In this document: piece by piece, positions 50,114 through 63,600 of the stretch
Layout of the letters: each line of letters starts with the position of its first letter
How positions within the stretch are numbered: the stretch's first letter is position 1
Assembly (NCBI GenBank): GCA_005281725.1
Contig: SSBO01000003.1
Location: 7,724,575-7,788,574, forward strand
Source: Wuchereria bancrofti
Taxonomy: Eukaryota > Nematoda > Chromadorea > Rhabditida > Onchocercidae
Length of the DNA stretch: 64,000 nucleotides
Reading direction: 5' to 3'
The notes under the pieces: generated by a model
Databases searched by the model: none
What the model was told of the DNA's origin: nothing
The model's input: only the letters and a program-made list of their open reading frames with translations
Made by a program: the position numbers and the translations under genes

Positions 50114-50119
50114 AATAAA
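50114..50119 (+). terminator. Possible poly-A signal of copy A
   Basis: This is the first AATAAA I see after the stop of copy A, about 490 bases downstream. A variant signal nearer the stop is equally possible. Confidence 0.25.
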
Positions 50120-52309
50120 ATTGCTAAATAGTTTATTTAATGATAAGAAACTTCAATTCATTTTTTCTTCCATAAAAAAATACTTTCGAAACAAATTTGA
50201 TTGAAATTTGAGATCATAGAATTTAATCTATCATTTATGCTTCTGCAAAATGCTTCTCTTTTTTTTGCTATGTTTCAAATTTGTGCTACGATGTATTTTT
50301 TCTGTTTTGAAATTTATTGCTACAATGTTAAATTTTTATATTTGCAAAAGAATAAAAATGATTGAAAACAAATTTGACAAATGTTTTTTGTTTTTTTGGC
50401 TTTTTCTTTTTTGATAATTTGTCTATTACACGTAAAATACGTGAGAAATCATTACGCGGAAAACAAACGTGAAAAATCATTAAAGCATGTTTATGGATTT
50501 TTTCGTGCTAAAAAAGAAGAAATATTTTTGAAATTGTAAATTATGAGAAAATTTATTAAAAATTCTATTCAAATAGCCATACAATTAACACAATGCTATC
50601 ATATCATACGGCTTATCGCACTTTAAAAAAAATTTCAGAATTGATTTCAAAATTTTGAAAATTGTTCTTTTTCCTGATACAGAAATACAGTGCCATTAAA
50701 TTTATCATATCTTATCCAATGATAAGTATAATAAATTATTTTACATTGATTTGAATATGATTTTCATTTAGAAATACTAAATGTTACACTATCATTTCAA
50801 ATTGTTTATTACGGAATGATCCAACGGTTATCAACAACAGTAATAGTACAATAATTTATTTAAATCTCATTAGCGTTTGATAAAACAGTTTGCAAAATTT
50901 TAATTTTGTCATATTTGAATAAATGATAAGAAATTAGTGATAGAAATTGGTGATAAATGTTGTCTGATCTGACAAACTGCAAAATTGCATTTATGACAAC
51001 TATAATTACATGAAATAAATGAACTCGTATACAGAGAATAAAATTTCTTAAAATAATTTTTCTTTTTTTCGACCTATTATGATAATAGCAATTATTAACA
51101 CCGATAAAAATTTCATTTCATTAAATGAAATTAAAAGCACTTTATTTAATTCAGAAGTGGAATTTTGCAATAAAACAGTCATATAAATAAAAATTTATTT
51201 GTGTCACACAACAATGTCACACAACTACTTTATGTCATTTAATTATAAACGAAAATTATTTTTTACTTCATTTTGCTAACATATTGAAATGTTATCACTT
51301 TTATGAAAAAAAAAAAATTAAAAAAACAGTGTTGATAAATCATCCGACTTTCACATCTTTGTTTATTTGATTATGATTTAATTTAAACAAAAAAGAAAAA
51401 TACTTGAAGCATTGATTAACTTTTAATTAAAAATTTCTGTAATACTATGAGAATAAAAACTGAAATATTACGGAACGAAATTGAAAATTTTAATTCTTCA
51501 CCGAAATTGATACAAACAATTACTTTGTTCTTTTCTTTTTTTTTCTTATATTCTTTGTACCAATTGTTTATTTGATAATGTAGAAAGTGCATTTTCATTG
51601 CTCTGTTGAAATTTTTAATTACTGTTTTGAATTATACTAATAAAAAATGACATATTATTAAGAATGTTTTTTTTTTTTTTTTTTTTGTAATCTTTTAAGA
51701 TTCTATTTCAGAAATTTCAAAAAGTGAACATTTATTGCAATCATTAGGAAAAGATTTATGAATCAAACATAATATTCATAAATGTTTCAATCCTTTTCAT
51801 ACACATGATAACACTTGTCGAAAATTAGTAATTAAAAAGAAAAAAAATGATTCATGAAAAAGGCTAATATTAAATTATGCATAGATGACAAATTGATTAA
51901 AATTGAATTTAATGAATTATTATGATGGCAGACTTTTGAACAGTTGAATAATTAAGTAATGCAGTATACACAATATGAGTAAATGTATAAGTAATACTTA
52001 AAAATGAAACAACAAAAAATTATAGATGATATTCTTGCAATGAAATATCAGTAATCATTTTATAATATGCTTAATCTGATTGAAATATTGCTAATCATTC
52101 CATAATTTCGAAGATCAGTAATTGCATCAAAAAGAAATTGCATAAAAAAGAATGAAAAAAGGCAAAGATTTTATGAGGAGAAATATATACAAACAAAATA
52201 TGTAAATATTTACGAAAATACAAGAAATAATTAATCATAATGTAAAGAAATAAATGATTTCGTATTTGTTCAAAAATTTTAAATATGATTGCTATATGAA
52301 TCAGTGAAC

Positions 52310-52410
52310 AACAATAGCAACAATAATAATAGACAATAATAATAATAATGACAATGATAGTGATAGAAATAATAATAATGACAATAATAATAGTGATAAC
52401 AATAATACAA
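52310..52410 (+). repeat. AAT/GAC triplet microsatellite
   Basis: Repeats of AAT, AAC, GAC and AGT triplets (for example AATAATAATGACAATGATAG). It lies just beyond the 3' end of copy B and has the same triplet vocabulary as the coding insert of copy B. Confidence 0.85.
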
Positions 52411-52450
52411 GAAATAAAAAGTCATTATTTTAGAAATGATCAAATGATAT

Positions 52451-52456
52451 TTTATT
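52451..52456 (-). terminator. Poly-A signal of copy B
   Basis: On the minus strand AATAAA lies 100 bases beyond the TGA of copy B, a normal distance for a short 3' UTR. Confidence 0.45.
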
Positions 52457-52555
52457 GCTTTAAAAATGATATTTCAAGTAAGGAAATAGCATTAAAAAAT
52501 TCACGAAAAAAACAATAGCGCATTTTAGAAATTTTCCATTTAAAAAAAGCGCATT

Positions 52556-55500
52556 TCACGACACATAATTCGGTGTAACTCTCATGGTAATATTAAGTCT
52601 GAAATTTGAAATGAATACAAAATAATCAAATTTGGTAGTGTAGTTAAGTTGTTGATGCTTTTGATAACAAAATTAGTAACAATAGTGGAAAATATTTGCT
52701 TGTTGATTTTTTGTAACGATCAAATAATAATTGGAATATGTTTTTAAATAAACTTGAAATGATTTAAATCATATTTTTTCATAAAGTTTAAAATATTTCA
52801 CAAAGAATTAGATTAGTTGAATCATCTAAAATTGAATGCATTTCAAACTTTTTATAATTAATTATTTTATCACAGATTAAATTAATTAAGCAAAAGCATG
52901 AAAAAAATATGAGAAAAAAATATTAAAAAATGAAAAAATGAGAGAAGAATGTAAAATAAACTTACTTTATGCAAAATGGAAGCAAATCAAAAACATCGCT
53001 ACTTACTCTATTTTTCAATAGTGAAATAATGCAAAGATCTTGCAATTTAAGTTCTGTAATTTTTACTTTCAATAGTCACTCAGATTTCTTAATGAATTAA
53101 TTATTTAATTTTAATTTAGTAAATGTTAGGTAAAAATTAATACCTTTTTAATATTGTAAAATTACAAACAAATATTATGGTGTTGACAAAGCTTATAAAA
53201 AATTAATTAGTTGAATAATATATCATTGTAAAAAAAAACTAATTGCTAATGCTAATGAGATTTATTGATTGGATAAATTAAAGCTAAATGAGGAGTTAAT
53301 TGATAAAATTAATAAACAGACTAATTAATTAATAATATTATCAAATTTCAACAAATTTATCATATTGAAAAATAAGATATAAAAGCAAAAATAAAATGTA
53401 AAATTAGTATTAAAGTTTGATTAATATCCATAATAAAATACAAATTCTCATTTCTTAAGCTTATTTATTAATTAAACTAAAAAAATTAATTAATTTTATA
53501 ACATCTAATTAAATTTTAATATGAATTATTATGAGATAATATGATACTGATTAAAAAATCATAAAAAATTTAACTAACCGTGATCAAGAACATGAAGATC
53601 ACATATTTCTCTAACCAATTGCGCATCACTATCAATACTGACAGGCAAATTAAATTCAGCCACTGATCTTAAATGATATTATAAAATAATGTCAGATGAT
53701 ATTGTTCTCACTTGGTACTATTTTTAAATTAAAAAATATTTTAAAAAATAAATAAAACAAATAAAAAAAAGGAGAAAATAAAAAAAGAAACTGATCACTT
53801 AATTTTTCAATAAAATAACAATCTAAATAATAATTTACAGCATGCATCTTATGATTAAATAATGACCTTATACTAATAATAATAATTTATAATAATCTTA
53901 AGAATTTTAATAATAATCTATGGTATTAAAAACTTTTAATGAATTATTAGTTTAAAAAAGTTTGTCTTTCATTTCTTGTTACAATAAAATAATAATCTTA
54001 ATAATTGCTTTATTGCAAGTAAACGTTTTTTAATAATAATCTTAATAATAATCTGCAATACACGTTAATAATATTAATAATCCGAAGTGCAAAGTAATCT
54101 TGCAAATAATCCATAATATATTTCTTATGGAATGATAATATTCTTTGATAATAAGATGGAAAAAAAGAGCAAAAGGAACTTCAATAATTAGCAAATATTT
54201 AATATTTAAATAACAATTTGTATAATATTTATTAAAAACCAAAAAAAAAAAATTATTATATGATAAACTCAAATGAAAAATATTTTCATTAATTAATAAA
54301 TTTTGATATTATGAAGTTAATACTACGCAATTAATTGCAAAACAATTAGTAATTAATTTGTAATACTTCATAATAATAATTAATATTATGATAAAGTAAC
54401 AATTATCATTATAATAAAGTAATAATCTATCGTATATACATATGTTTTTTTTTAAAAAAAGATAAATTTGACATCATTAATTATTAAGTTAAAAAAAATT
54501 AAATTATTCTAGAATAATTATTGATCATTTAAAAAAAAAAAATGAAAAGTATACCCTAAACCGCCAAATATAAAGACACGATCATTAACAATAACGGAAC
54601 AATGTCGTTGTCTTGATATTGGCGGATCTAAGCCATATTGTTGCAAAAGACGCCATCGTGAAGTTTCAGGATTAAATTCATGAAGTGTATTTAAATGTTG
54701 ATAGTGATCATGCTGATAACCACCAAAGATATACATCATCCCTTGATGAACCCCTCAAATTATTTCAATTTCTTTTTATAATTAATTAATAAATTTGAAT
54801 TGTGACTAAATTTTAAATGAAAAATCAACAAATCATTACATGTTTAAAAAGTTTTTAATTCAAATAAACTAAATTTATAGCTTATCATAATTGTCTAATT
54901 CTATCCTTGGAAATATCTTTTTTTCTCTTTTTATATGAATTTGCAAAAATGATTTATTTCTTATTAAAATAGAAAAATGATAATTAATTATTGCAGTAAA
55001 TAGAAAGTATAAAAACATACAAGCGGAATGATTTCGACGTCCACATGGAATGTCACCGGTTTCTTCCGGTTTTTCCCAGCGACCTGTTTCTAAATTTAAT
55101 ACATCCAAGCCTAAATCACTTACAAAATTGTTCTTACCACCAAATACATACATTTTTTCGTTAATTACGCACGCTGTATGAAATTCTCGCCCATTTGCTG
55201 GTAATTCACCCTAAAGTAATCAATAAATTTAATCGAGAAAATAGAATTTATTGTTAGCGATAGATTTTAAATGAAAGAAATATATTAAAAATGAATTATT
55301 ATTGCTACTTTTCATCTAATTATATTCATTTCAATCTACAATAATTAGTTCGATAATTAATTAAACTTAGTTCATAATTTGCATATTTTCAATAATCAGT
55401 TCAATAATAAACTAAAAAATAAAATTTAACAAATTGCATAAAACAACTTACCTCAATAATCATTTCATACCATCTACTTTTTCTAAAATTATACGCAAAA

Positions 55501-57886
55501 ATAGTTTCCGGAAAACTGAAAAAGTTTTTCCCATTTTTTCATTCTTCCAATTCTTTCTTCATTATTCGTTTATTATTTATGCATTTTTTTCATATTTCCA
55601 ATTTTCAGTGCATATTTTTCAGCTTATTCCATCAATTATTTCATATAAAAATAAGATTACATAGAAAAAAATCAAAACGAATTGTTTTAAACTAAAATTA
55701 ATATTTTCATAATCAATAATATTATACATTGGAAAGTAAAATTTTCGAGAAAAACAAAACAAATTTAACGTAAACTACTCTTGCACAAAACTTTTGTTGA
55801 AATGTTATATCCTTTTCAATGATAGTAAAAAATATTAAATTTAAATGTAAGCAAATAATTAAAATAAGATAATTTGGAAGAAACAAAGAAAAGAAAAGAG
55901 AAACAAAATAAATAAATAAATAAATAAAACTATATACTTTGCCAGATTATCTCCACGTCCGCCATAAACAATCATCATATCATTAAAAACAACCGCTGTA
56001 TGCCTTGTACGACCATATGGTATTTCACCAACGCATGGAATTACCGACCAAATTTCTTCTTCTAAAAAATATATAAAACAAATTTTCTCTCAAATTAGTA
56101 AAATATTTTGTCCAAAAAAAAAAGAAAAGAAACAAAAAAGTTGTTCAAATTAATTTCAAAAAAAAAAGAAAAACGATAAAATTATTTATTCAACTTCACT
56201 TTTAATAAAACTTAATCATTTATATAAAGAAAAAGTAAATAAATAAATAAAAAGAAAAAAATTTGCCAAATTAATTTAATTATTAAAATAATAACATCTA
56301 TTGTTGTTCCTTTTTCGTTTTTGTTTCTTCTAGCTTAAAATTCTTTTTAATAAACAAAAATTCTAATTGATATTAACAATTACTTAAAAGTTTTTCTTTT
56401 TTGAAAAAATATTTTATAAAAGAGAAGAGAAAAGAAAAGATACCTGGATCAAAACAAAACATTTTTGTGCAACAAATTAAACGTTCGGTGCATCCACCCC
56501 ACATATAAAATTTTCCATTATACATTACAACAGTATGATTAATTCGATAATGTGGTGTTTCATTAAAAGTTGCCAAATTCTCACGCGTATCAATATTATC
56601 ATTATCGTTATCACTGTCACTATCGTTATCACTGCCACTATCGTTATCATTGTCACCATCGTTATTATTATCATTATCATTGTCACTATCGTTATCATTG
56701 TCACTATCGTTATCATTATCACTGCCACTATCGTTATCATTATCTCTGTCACCATCGTTATCACTATCATTATCATTGGCAGTACCACCATCACCATCGT
56801 TATTATTATCATTATCATTGTCACTATCGCTATCATTATCGTTATCACTGCCATTATCGTTATCACTATCATTATCATTCGCAGTACCACCATCACCATC
56901 GTTATCATCATTATCATTGTTATCAGCATTTCTTACAGTTTCATTCTGATGTACTTTTGCATAACGTTCTAATGGCAAATATAAGCAATTGCCTGATGTT
57001 GCTAATAATTGCTGCCAACGATAGGATTCTAAAATTAAAAATGAAAAAAATACAAATAATTAAGTTAATTTTTTTTTGCTTCATTTTATTTTTATTTTTT
57101 ATTTTTGGAATTTTAACTATATTGAATGGTTTTTTTATTATTAATTATCATTGATTTTTTATCGTTTTTCATTATTATTAATTTTTCAAAAATTTTTATT
57201 ACATTTATTTTTTTTAAGTTCTGTTTTTGTTTTGAACTTTTTTCAAAAAAGTTGGGCATATAACAAAAACAGAATGAAACTTCTGATATACTAATATGTT
57301 TGAAATATGCTATTTCAATAATTTTCGTGTGGAATTAATCGACCATTATCTATTCGTTATGTGAGAGTAAATAAATATAAACAATCAATTCATAATGTAA
57401 ACATATAAAAACATAGTTATGAATAAAAAAACTTGAAGTAATATAATTTGAAATTTTTATAAATGTACAAAATTTAAACTTGTGCAAAATCTTAAAATAC
57501 AACTTTTAAATAAGCAAAATTACATACTTGAGTTACGCATTAACGTATATATTTTAAAATGTTACTTGTGTCAGAGCAAAAAAAAAACAAACAAATTGAT
57601 CATTTCATTCTAAAAATAAATCTTAATGATAGAATTAATTATTAATGTTAGTTCAAAGTTTAAATAAGTATGAAAAACTTGTCTAATTATGTATATATGC
57701 AAATGGAAATAATCAGAAAAACCGGAACATACCGGTATTCAGAACATGTACACCAAATATCGGATTACGAGATGACTCATCGACATAATCAAATTCTCCA
57801 AATGAGTAAATCATACAACCTAATGCAGCAGCAGCTTGATTAGCTCGTTTTGGACCACCTTTTAATGAAACTGTCCAATATGCCAT
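52556..57886 (-). CDS. klhdc3: KLHDC3-like kelch protein, copy B, with Asp/Asn/Ser insert (511 aa)
   Basis: Minus-strand exons in order: 57886-57733, 57028-56444, 56061-55938, 55515-55452, 55210-55021, 54753-54555, 53667-53579, 53053-52966 and 52598-52556 (TGA). All introns are GT/AG and phases match copies A and C. The protein opens MAYWTVSLKGGP. Blade signatures are FGE (blade 1, glycine lost), WGG, YGG, FGG, FGG and FGG. ICDLHVLDHG follows, then the C-terminal box LKLQDLCIISLL, which keeps the Cys of the Elongin-BC box, and it ends TPNYVS. KLHDC3 family members are Cullin-2/Elongin-BC substrate receptors for C-terminal degrons. Exon 2 is 585 bases versus 219 and 249 in A and C, because residues 87-196 are a repeat of Asp, Asn, Ser and Gly. 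The frame is otherwise clean and all splice sites are good. I chose the ATG at 57886 because it aligns with the other copies. Confidence 0.92.
53870..54090. repeat. AATAATAATCTTA repeats in intron 6 of copy B
   Basis: The 887-base sixth intron of copy B contains several variants of AATAATAATCTTA between 53875 and 54080 in an otherwise A/T-only context. This explains why that intron is the longest in the cluster. Confidence 0.55.
55905..55928. repeat. AAAT tetranucleotide microsatellite beside a donor of copy B
   Basis: About five AAAT units lie some 10 bases inside intron 3 of copy B, immediately after its donor at 55937. Copy A has a different simple repeat at the equivalent place, where its donor is damaged. 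Confidence 0.8.
56595..56924 (-). repeat. Coding GAY/AAY repeat, 110 residues, inside exon 2 of copy B
   Basis: The minus strand encodes residues 87-196 as almost uninterrupted Asp, Asn, Ser and Gly, with the marker GDGGTANDNDSDND appearing twice exactly 34 residues (102 bases) apart (+ strand phrases starting at 56762 and 56864). The insert falls in the loop before blade 2, between YRWQQ and the INHTVV...WGG segment. It is strongly acidic and presumably disordered. Because the tract is a GAY/AAY repeat, several frames on both strands are open; only this frame joins to the flanking kelch sequence. Confidence 0.92.
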
Positions 57887-57907
57887 TGATTTCACGTACA
57901 GAAATTT

Positions 57908-57909
57908 TC
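57908..57909 (-). promoter_or_regulatory. Acceptor AG upstream of copy B start (possible spliced-leader site)
   Basis: On the minus strand AAAAATTTAG ends 22 bases before the chosen ATG, similar to the acceptor-like AGs of copies A and C. Confidence 0.4.
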
Positions 57910-60608
57910 TAAATTTTTTTTACTTAAAATTAATTCATAAAATATTTGATAATAACTAATTAAAATTATAAGAAATTACACGCATAAGCATTTATGCATT
58001 AACAAAAAAACAAATTAAGAAAATTGATAAAATTGAAAATTTTATCAATTTGAAAGAAAAATTTTGAACTTATCATCCAATAACTTATTGTTTCTTAACA
58101 GATTTCACATTGATACATTATATAATAATTCAACAATTATTTCAGGAGAACTGCATTACATGATAATTTGATAATAATTTTAGGTAAAACTACATTGCAT
58201 AATTGTTTGGTAATTATTTCATCAAAAAAAAATTTAATCTTAATTATATTTAACAAAAATGCTAGCAATGACATTAGTTAAATGAAAATTATGTAAAGTA
58301 ACAATTCAAAACTCAAAATTTTCTGTTCCAGGATTTTTTTTCTGAATTCAATCAAAATAAATTTGCTTATCAATATTACTTGCATTTCAAAAATAAAAGT
58401 TATCAAAATTTTCATCATTACATTTGTCCATTTTAAAAATTAAAATTAAACAATAACATTTTGTCAAACAATTAAGTATGCTTACAATAATGGCACAATT
58501 AGTACTGAAAAACAATTTTTTAAACAAAATAAATTTATTTACTTCTTTTTTTTTGAAATGATAATAAGCTTGAAATTTTTCATTCTGCTAAAATGTTTTT
58601 ATGCTAGAAAATTGCTCGGATTTTGCACATTGTTTGGGATATTTACTTGTTATAAACAATTATATTGAATTTTCTAGCAATCAAACTTGAATAATATTTT
58701 TTTTCATTTAGAACGGTTTTTCAAAAATCAATAAATCGATTTAAAAAAAACAACAAATTAATATGAAACATTTGAAGAAAAATAAAAATAATTTACTAAT
58801 ACCTTTTTTTTTGAATTTATAATCCAAAAATTAGTAAAAAATGATGCAAACAAATGCTTTTTGCATACAGTGAAATAACTTTCTCCTAAAAAATGACGAG
58901 AAATAATATGAAAATGATAATAATTCAAAATGTATATGCAATGATATGTGACAAATTATTCAATATAAAAAATACCGGGAAAAGATCAGTTATAATTATT
59001 AGACTAAAATTAAGATATCTACATAATGTCAATATGAATATGAAAAAATGTCAATATGAAAAAAAAAGAAAAAAATGCGAAAGTTTAATAAAATTCAGCA
59101 TTTCATATGAAAAATTTATATTTGTAATTTCATTTTTCTCTTTATTTTTTAAATATAATTTTATTTTATTCATAAATTTATCATAAATAGTAGTATGTAT
59201 GAAATTAATGATGCAAATTTAATCTTTCAAATTTGCAATAATGAAATATTTCAGAATGGTAAAAAGTATGAATGGATATGAAAGAAAAAAATCCATTTTT
59301 TTTTTCATAAATGATTAAAAAATGAAAAAAGAAAAAATATGATAAAAAGGAAAAGAAATAAAAAAGTATGCAATATTTTATGAAATTTATTCGTTCTTCA
59401 ATTATTTGATATATAAAATCGTTTAAATTAAGTCATTATTCAATGTTTACAATAAAGAAAAAGTATATATTCCATTTCTGATTAATTTTTCATATTTCTT
59501 ATACTTGTCAAGCTTGTTATTATTTAACTTCATTTAATTAAATTTTAAATTAATTATTGTTTTGTGACAAATTCCGTTTGCAAAATTATCCATCACTTAT
59601 CAGAACGATGTATAATATAAGCCATAGAACTATAATAATTCTGATTAAATTTATCTGTAGAACGAAAGATTTTGAATACTTTCAATTGATGCTATAAATT
59701 TTAAATCTAAGTTAATTCAAAAAATTAAAGCTACAATGTACTGCAAGTGCTACTATTTACTTTATCTATTTTTATGTAATCAATTACTTATAAAAAAAAC
59801 AATAATGCCAATAGTGCCAATCTTTTTGTCAAAAAATTTTTTATATTAAAATAATGTCAATACAACCAATCTTTTTTTTTTGAAAAATCCCAGAAAAAAA
59901 ATTGAAATATTGCGGAAAGATATCAACATGCAAGTCAATCTGATCTATTACCGGGAAAATTTGAATAAACTATATTATCATAGTGATACATTATCATAGT
60001 TTATTTGATTATCAATGACCCTTCTTCTTTCCTCTTTTCTGTAAATTTTTATTTACAAATTGCATTACCAATTGAAGCAACAATAAATTTTCCATTAAAT
60101 TTATCTGAGTTTTCAAGTTTTTTCTTCAATAATGTAACAAAATTTTAATTTTTGTATTGTTTGATAAAAATTTAATGCACAATTTTGATGTAAACTTATC
60201 ATTTTATCAATTTTAATTGATGCAATTTAAAAGCACCAATTTCATTTTAATTTTATGTTTGCTTAAATAATTTTATTAATTAACATAACTAGCTAACATA
60301 ACATAAAATATCACATGATAAGCAAAAAACCTAGAAAAAATATCAAAGGAAGAAAGAAAAAGATAAAAAATGAAAAACGAAAATTTTATTTTTGCCTGAA
60401 AAAATTGTTAGTTACTTTTATAATTTCTTAAAGTTTTAAACCGTAATTTTCTCAATTATTTATTCATTCCTTATATTTTTATATTTTTTGTGTGTTCTTG
60501 TTTTTTTTTATATGTTTACTTAATTTCACGTTTAAAAATTCTTATTTAGCATTTTATATTTAATTGTATGAATAATTTAGAGAATTAATTTGACGTCTTT
60601 ACTAACTT
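57910..60608. other. Divergent intergenic region between copies B and C
   Basis: AT-rich and expected to hold the promoters of copies B and C, but I can defend no specific element. The 97-codon open frame at 58893-59186 is Lys/Asn/Phe-rich, within chance length, and without splice or leader signals. Confidence 0.5.
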
Positions 60609-60610
60609 AG
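60609..60610 (+). promoter_or_regulatory. Acceptor AG upstream of copy C start (possible spliced-leader site)
   Basis: TTTACTAACTTAG ends at 60610, 13 bases before the ATG of copy C. Confidence 0.4.
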
Positions 60611-60623
60611 ATAGGATCTTATC

Positions 60624-63600
60624 ATGGTATGTTGGACAGTTTTTATAGAAGGTGGCCCAGTTGCCTCTAATCAATGTGCGGTAGCAATTGGTAAAAAAAT
60701 TTATTCTGTTGGCGACTATTTCCCACCTTCAAATTGTGAACCAAATGCCAAATTATTTGGTATAAGTATTCTTAATACTGGTATGTTTATTTTTTTTCTT
60801 GAAGTTCTTACTTTTTTTAAGAAAAAAAAGCAAAAATAAAAATTTAATAATTGATAAAATTTGTTGTCAATAATCTTTAAATTTTTTAATCGTTTTTTTT
60901 TTTTTTGTTTTTGTTGGAATTACACCATTTATCATAAATAATGAAATATTAAGTAGTAAATAAAAACCAAACATTTCATTTCACTTTTTTTTTTTTAAAT
61001 TATATTATTTTATTAAATTAAATGAATGAATATGTATCGTCAACGTCAAGTTAAAGATTTATACGTTTCATCTAATTGATATGTAAATTATTTTCTATTA
61101 AATCGAATGAATGTATCAACGTCAAATCAAAAATTTATCACGTTCCATCTAATTAATACGTAATTTTTCATCAAATTCGACAAATATTACAATAATTAAT
61201 TATTGCATTACAAAAATATGTTATATTACAAATAAAATCACTTTGATAATTAAATATTCAAAAAAAAGCAATAAGTTTAAATATTATTTTTGCTTTTTTT
61301 TTGCTTTTTTGAAACGATTTATTATTTTTTAGATCATTATCGTTGGCATCAAATAGCCGTACCATATCGTAATAATATTTATGTTCCAAGTAAATATTAC
61401 AATCGAACATATCATCCATTATCATTATCACTTGAGCCAGATGATCCATTGATAGCAGTCGGTGAAATACCAAATCGATCACTTGGCCATACTGTTGTAG
61501 CATATGAAAGGAAAATTTTTATGTGGGGTGGATTTCAGGCTTCACGAGGAATAAATCATCAATTGTTTTGTTATGATACAGGTATTTGATTTATATTAAA
61601 TTTAAATTTAATAAATACATCGTATCAGAATTGTTTAACTAATAATTAGATAAGAATGAAAAAGGAAAAATTTTTCCTAAATAATTTTAAATTATTCTTT
61701 TATTTTTTGCGACAATTGATTTAATTAAAAAAAAATTTTTTTCAATTTTCTTTTTAAATTTTATTTAATTAAAAATTTTTAAACTTTCTTTTTCCTTTCT
61801 TTTATTTAAAATTTTTCATTTTTTTTAGAAAAACATATTTGGACAATCGTTTCGTGTACTAATACTCCACCACCATCACGTTTTGGACATACCGCAGTTG
61901 TGTACAATGATATGATGATCATATTTGGTGGAATCGATGAAAATTTTTTGTAAAATTTAAAAAAAATCTTTTTATAAGGATTTTTTATTTTTTTACATTA
62001 TCAAACGACATTGAGATGATTAATCTTGTTGTTTTTTTCTTCATAAATAAAATTAACACATTTTATTTATGAATAAAATATATAATAAAATACAAAAAAA
62101 TTAACAATGCAAGGAAATTTTTCTTTTTTGTTTTGATAAAATTTAGTTTAATAATTTAAGGAACAAAAACATCAAAACAAGTATTTAAAGAAAAAATTCA
62201 CAATTTTTTAAAAATTTTTTTTAGAGCACCAGAACATATTGATGTATTTAATTTCAAAAGTCAAAAATGGATTAAATGGAGTGTAACGGTATTTGTTATA
62301 AATTATTTGAATTATTTTGTTCTATCAAATTACTTCTTTTATCTAATTATAATTACTCATAAATAAAATTAACCTTTTTTCTCTCTTTTTTTTCTAAGAT
62401 TTATTTCTTTGTGCTATATTTGTAAATATTGTCTTATTTTTCATTCATCATTCATTCCACTTTCCTTTTTAAATAATTATTGGAATTTTTAACGAAATTA
62501 ATTATGCGTAAAATTGAAATTCTATTTATAATTTAGGGTAAATTGCCAGAAATACGAGATTCTCATACATCTTGCGTAATTGGCAATAAAATGTACATAT
62601 TTGGTGGGACAGATGTGCCAATGTATGAATTACAAATAAGCGTTTTAAATTTGGAAACACATCATTGGGAGCAACAAAATGTCACAGGTGTCATACCATG
62701 TGGGCGGAAAAATCATTCTGCTTGTAAGCGCTTTTTCCGCTTTTCTCATTTGCTTTTTTTTTTAGAAAAAAATGATGGTTGCATAAAATGAATTTTGTGA
62801 AATAAATAAAAACGCATTTTTTTTTTCAAGAATCAATAATGATTTAGGAACTTTTTAAATTGTATTTTGGGTTTTTTTTTTTTTTCAATAACTTAGTTTA
62901 TATATACGTATCAAGTCTAAATTTTTGATAAATTTTATAATTTTCACTTCTAAATAATTTATACCTATAGTAATTTGTTAATTTGAGAATATAATTGTTT
63001 TCTAAAATGAAAATGGAATGAATTGTTCAATAATATATTAAAAGAAATGATTTGTTGATATGAATGATAAGTATTTAGGGGTTTATCGTGATAAGATGTA
63101 TATATTTGGTGGTTGTTTACAAGACGAAAGTTATCATTTTGGTACAATTTATGAATTTGATCCAAAAACATCGGTGTGGCGTCGATTAAAACCAAGTGGT
63201 TTGGTTGGTCCATGTGATCGACAAGAACAACAGGTTGCTGTTATTGGTAATCGTGTCTTCATGTTTGGTGGCTTAACGTATGTTTTAGTAAAATTTTAAT
63301 ATATAAATAATTTTGGACCATTTTTTTCAGTTATTAAATAAAAAAGTAATATGCTAATATTGAAAGATTTGAAAAAATGAAGTGAAATTTGCATGCTACT
63401 TAAATATTTATAAATGTAAGTAAGTTTAATGAAAGTATAAATTGTGTTTTTTTGTTTTTGTTATGATATGAAAATCTAATTTTAGTTCATACAATAATTT
63501 ACCCAATTCATTTCTTAGAATAGCTGATCTTCATGTTCTTGATTATGGTAAGTTTTCTAATCTATTATCAATCTGTTGTCATTTAATTAGCATTTTAGAA

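Larger units (their letters stand above)
49621..52440. other. Convergent intergenic region between copies A and B
   Basis: AT-rich. The first few hundred bases are pyrimidine-rich and probably 3' UTR of copy A; AATAAA occurs first at 50114-50119. CGTGA(G/A)AAATCATTA occurs twice near 50442-50488. The triplet tract at 52310-52410 closes the region. The open frame at 49617-49967 is Phe/Leu/Lys-rich pyrimidine sequence and is not called. Confidence 0.55.

Noticed and set aside
56525..57154. Five long overlapping frames on both strands (Ile/Val-rich, Ser/Leu-rich, Tyr/His-rich)
   Set aside because: They are readings of the GAY/AAY repeat in other frames. Only the minus-strand Asp/Asn/Ser frame joins the kelch exon on both sides.
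57887..57895. Upstream start giving three extra residues for copy B
   Set aside because: The codon at 57895-57893 is GTG, not ATG. The ATG at 57886 aligns with the starts of copies A and C.
58893..59186. 97-codon frame between copies B and C
   Set aside because: Length is near what chance allows in this much AT-rich DNA; it is Lys/Asn/Phe-rich and has no splice or leader signal.
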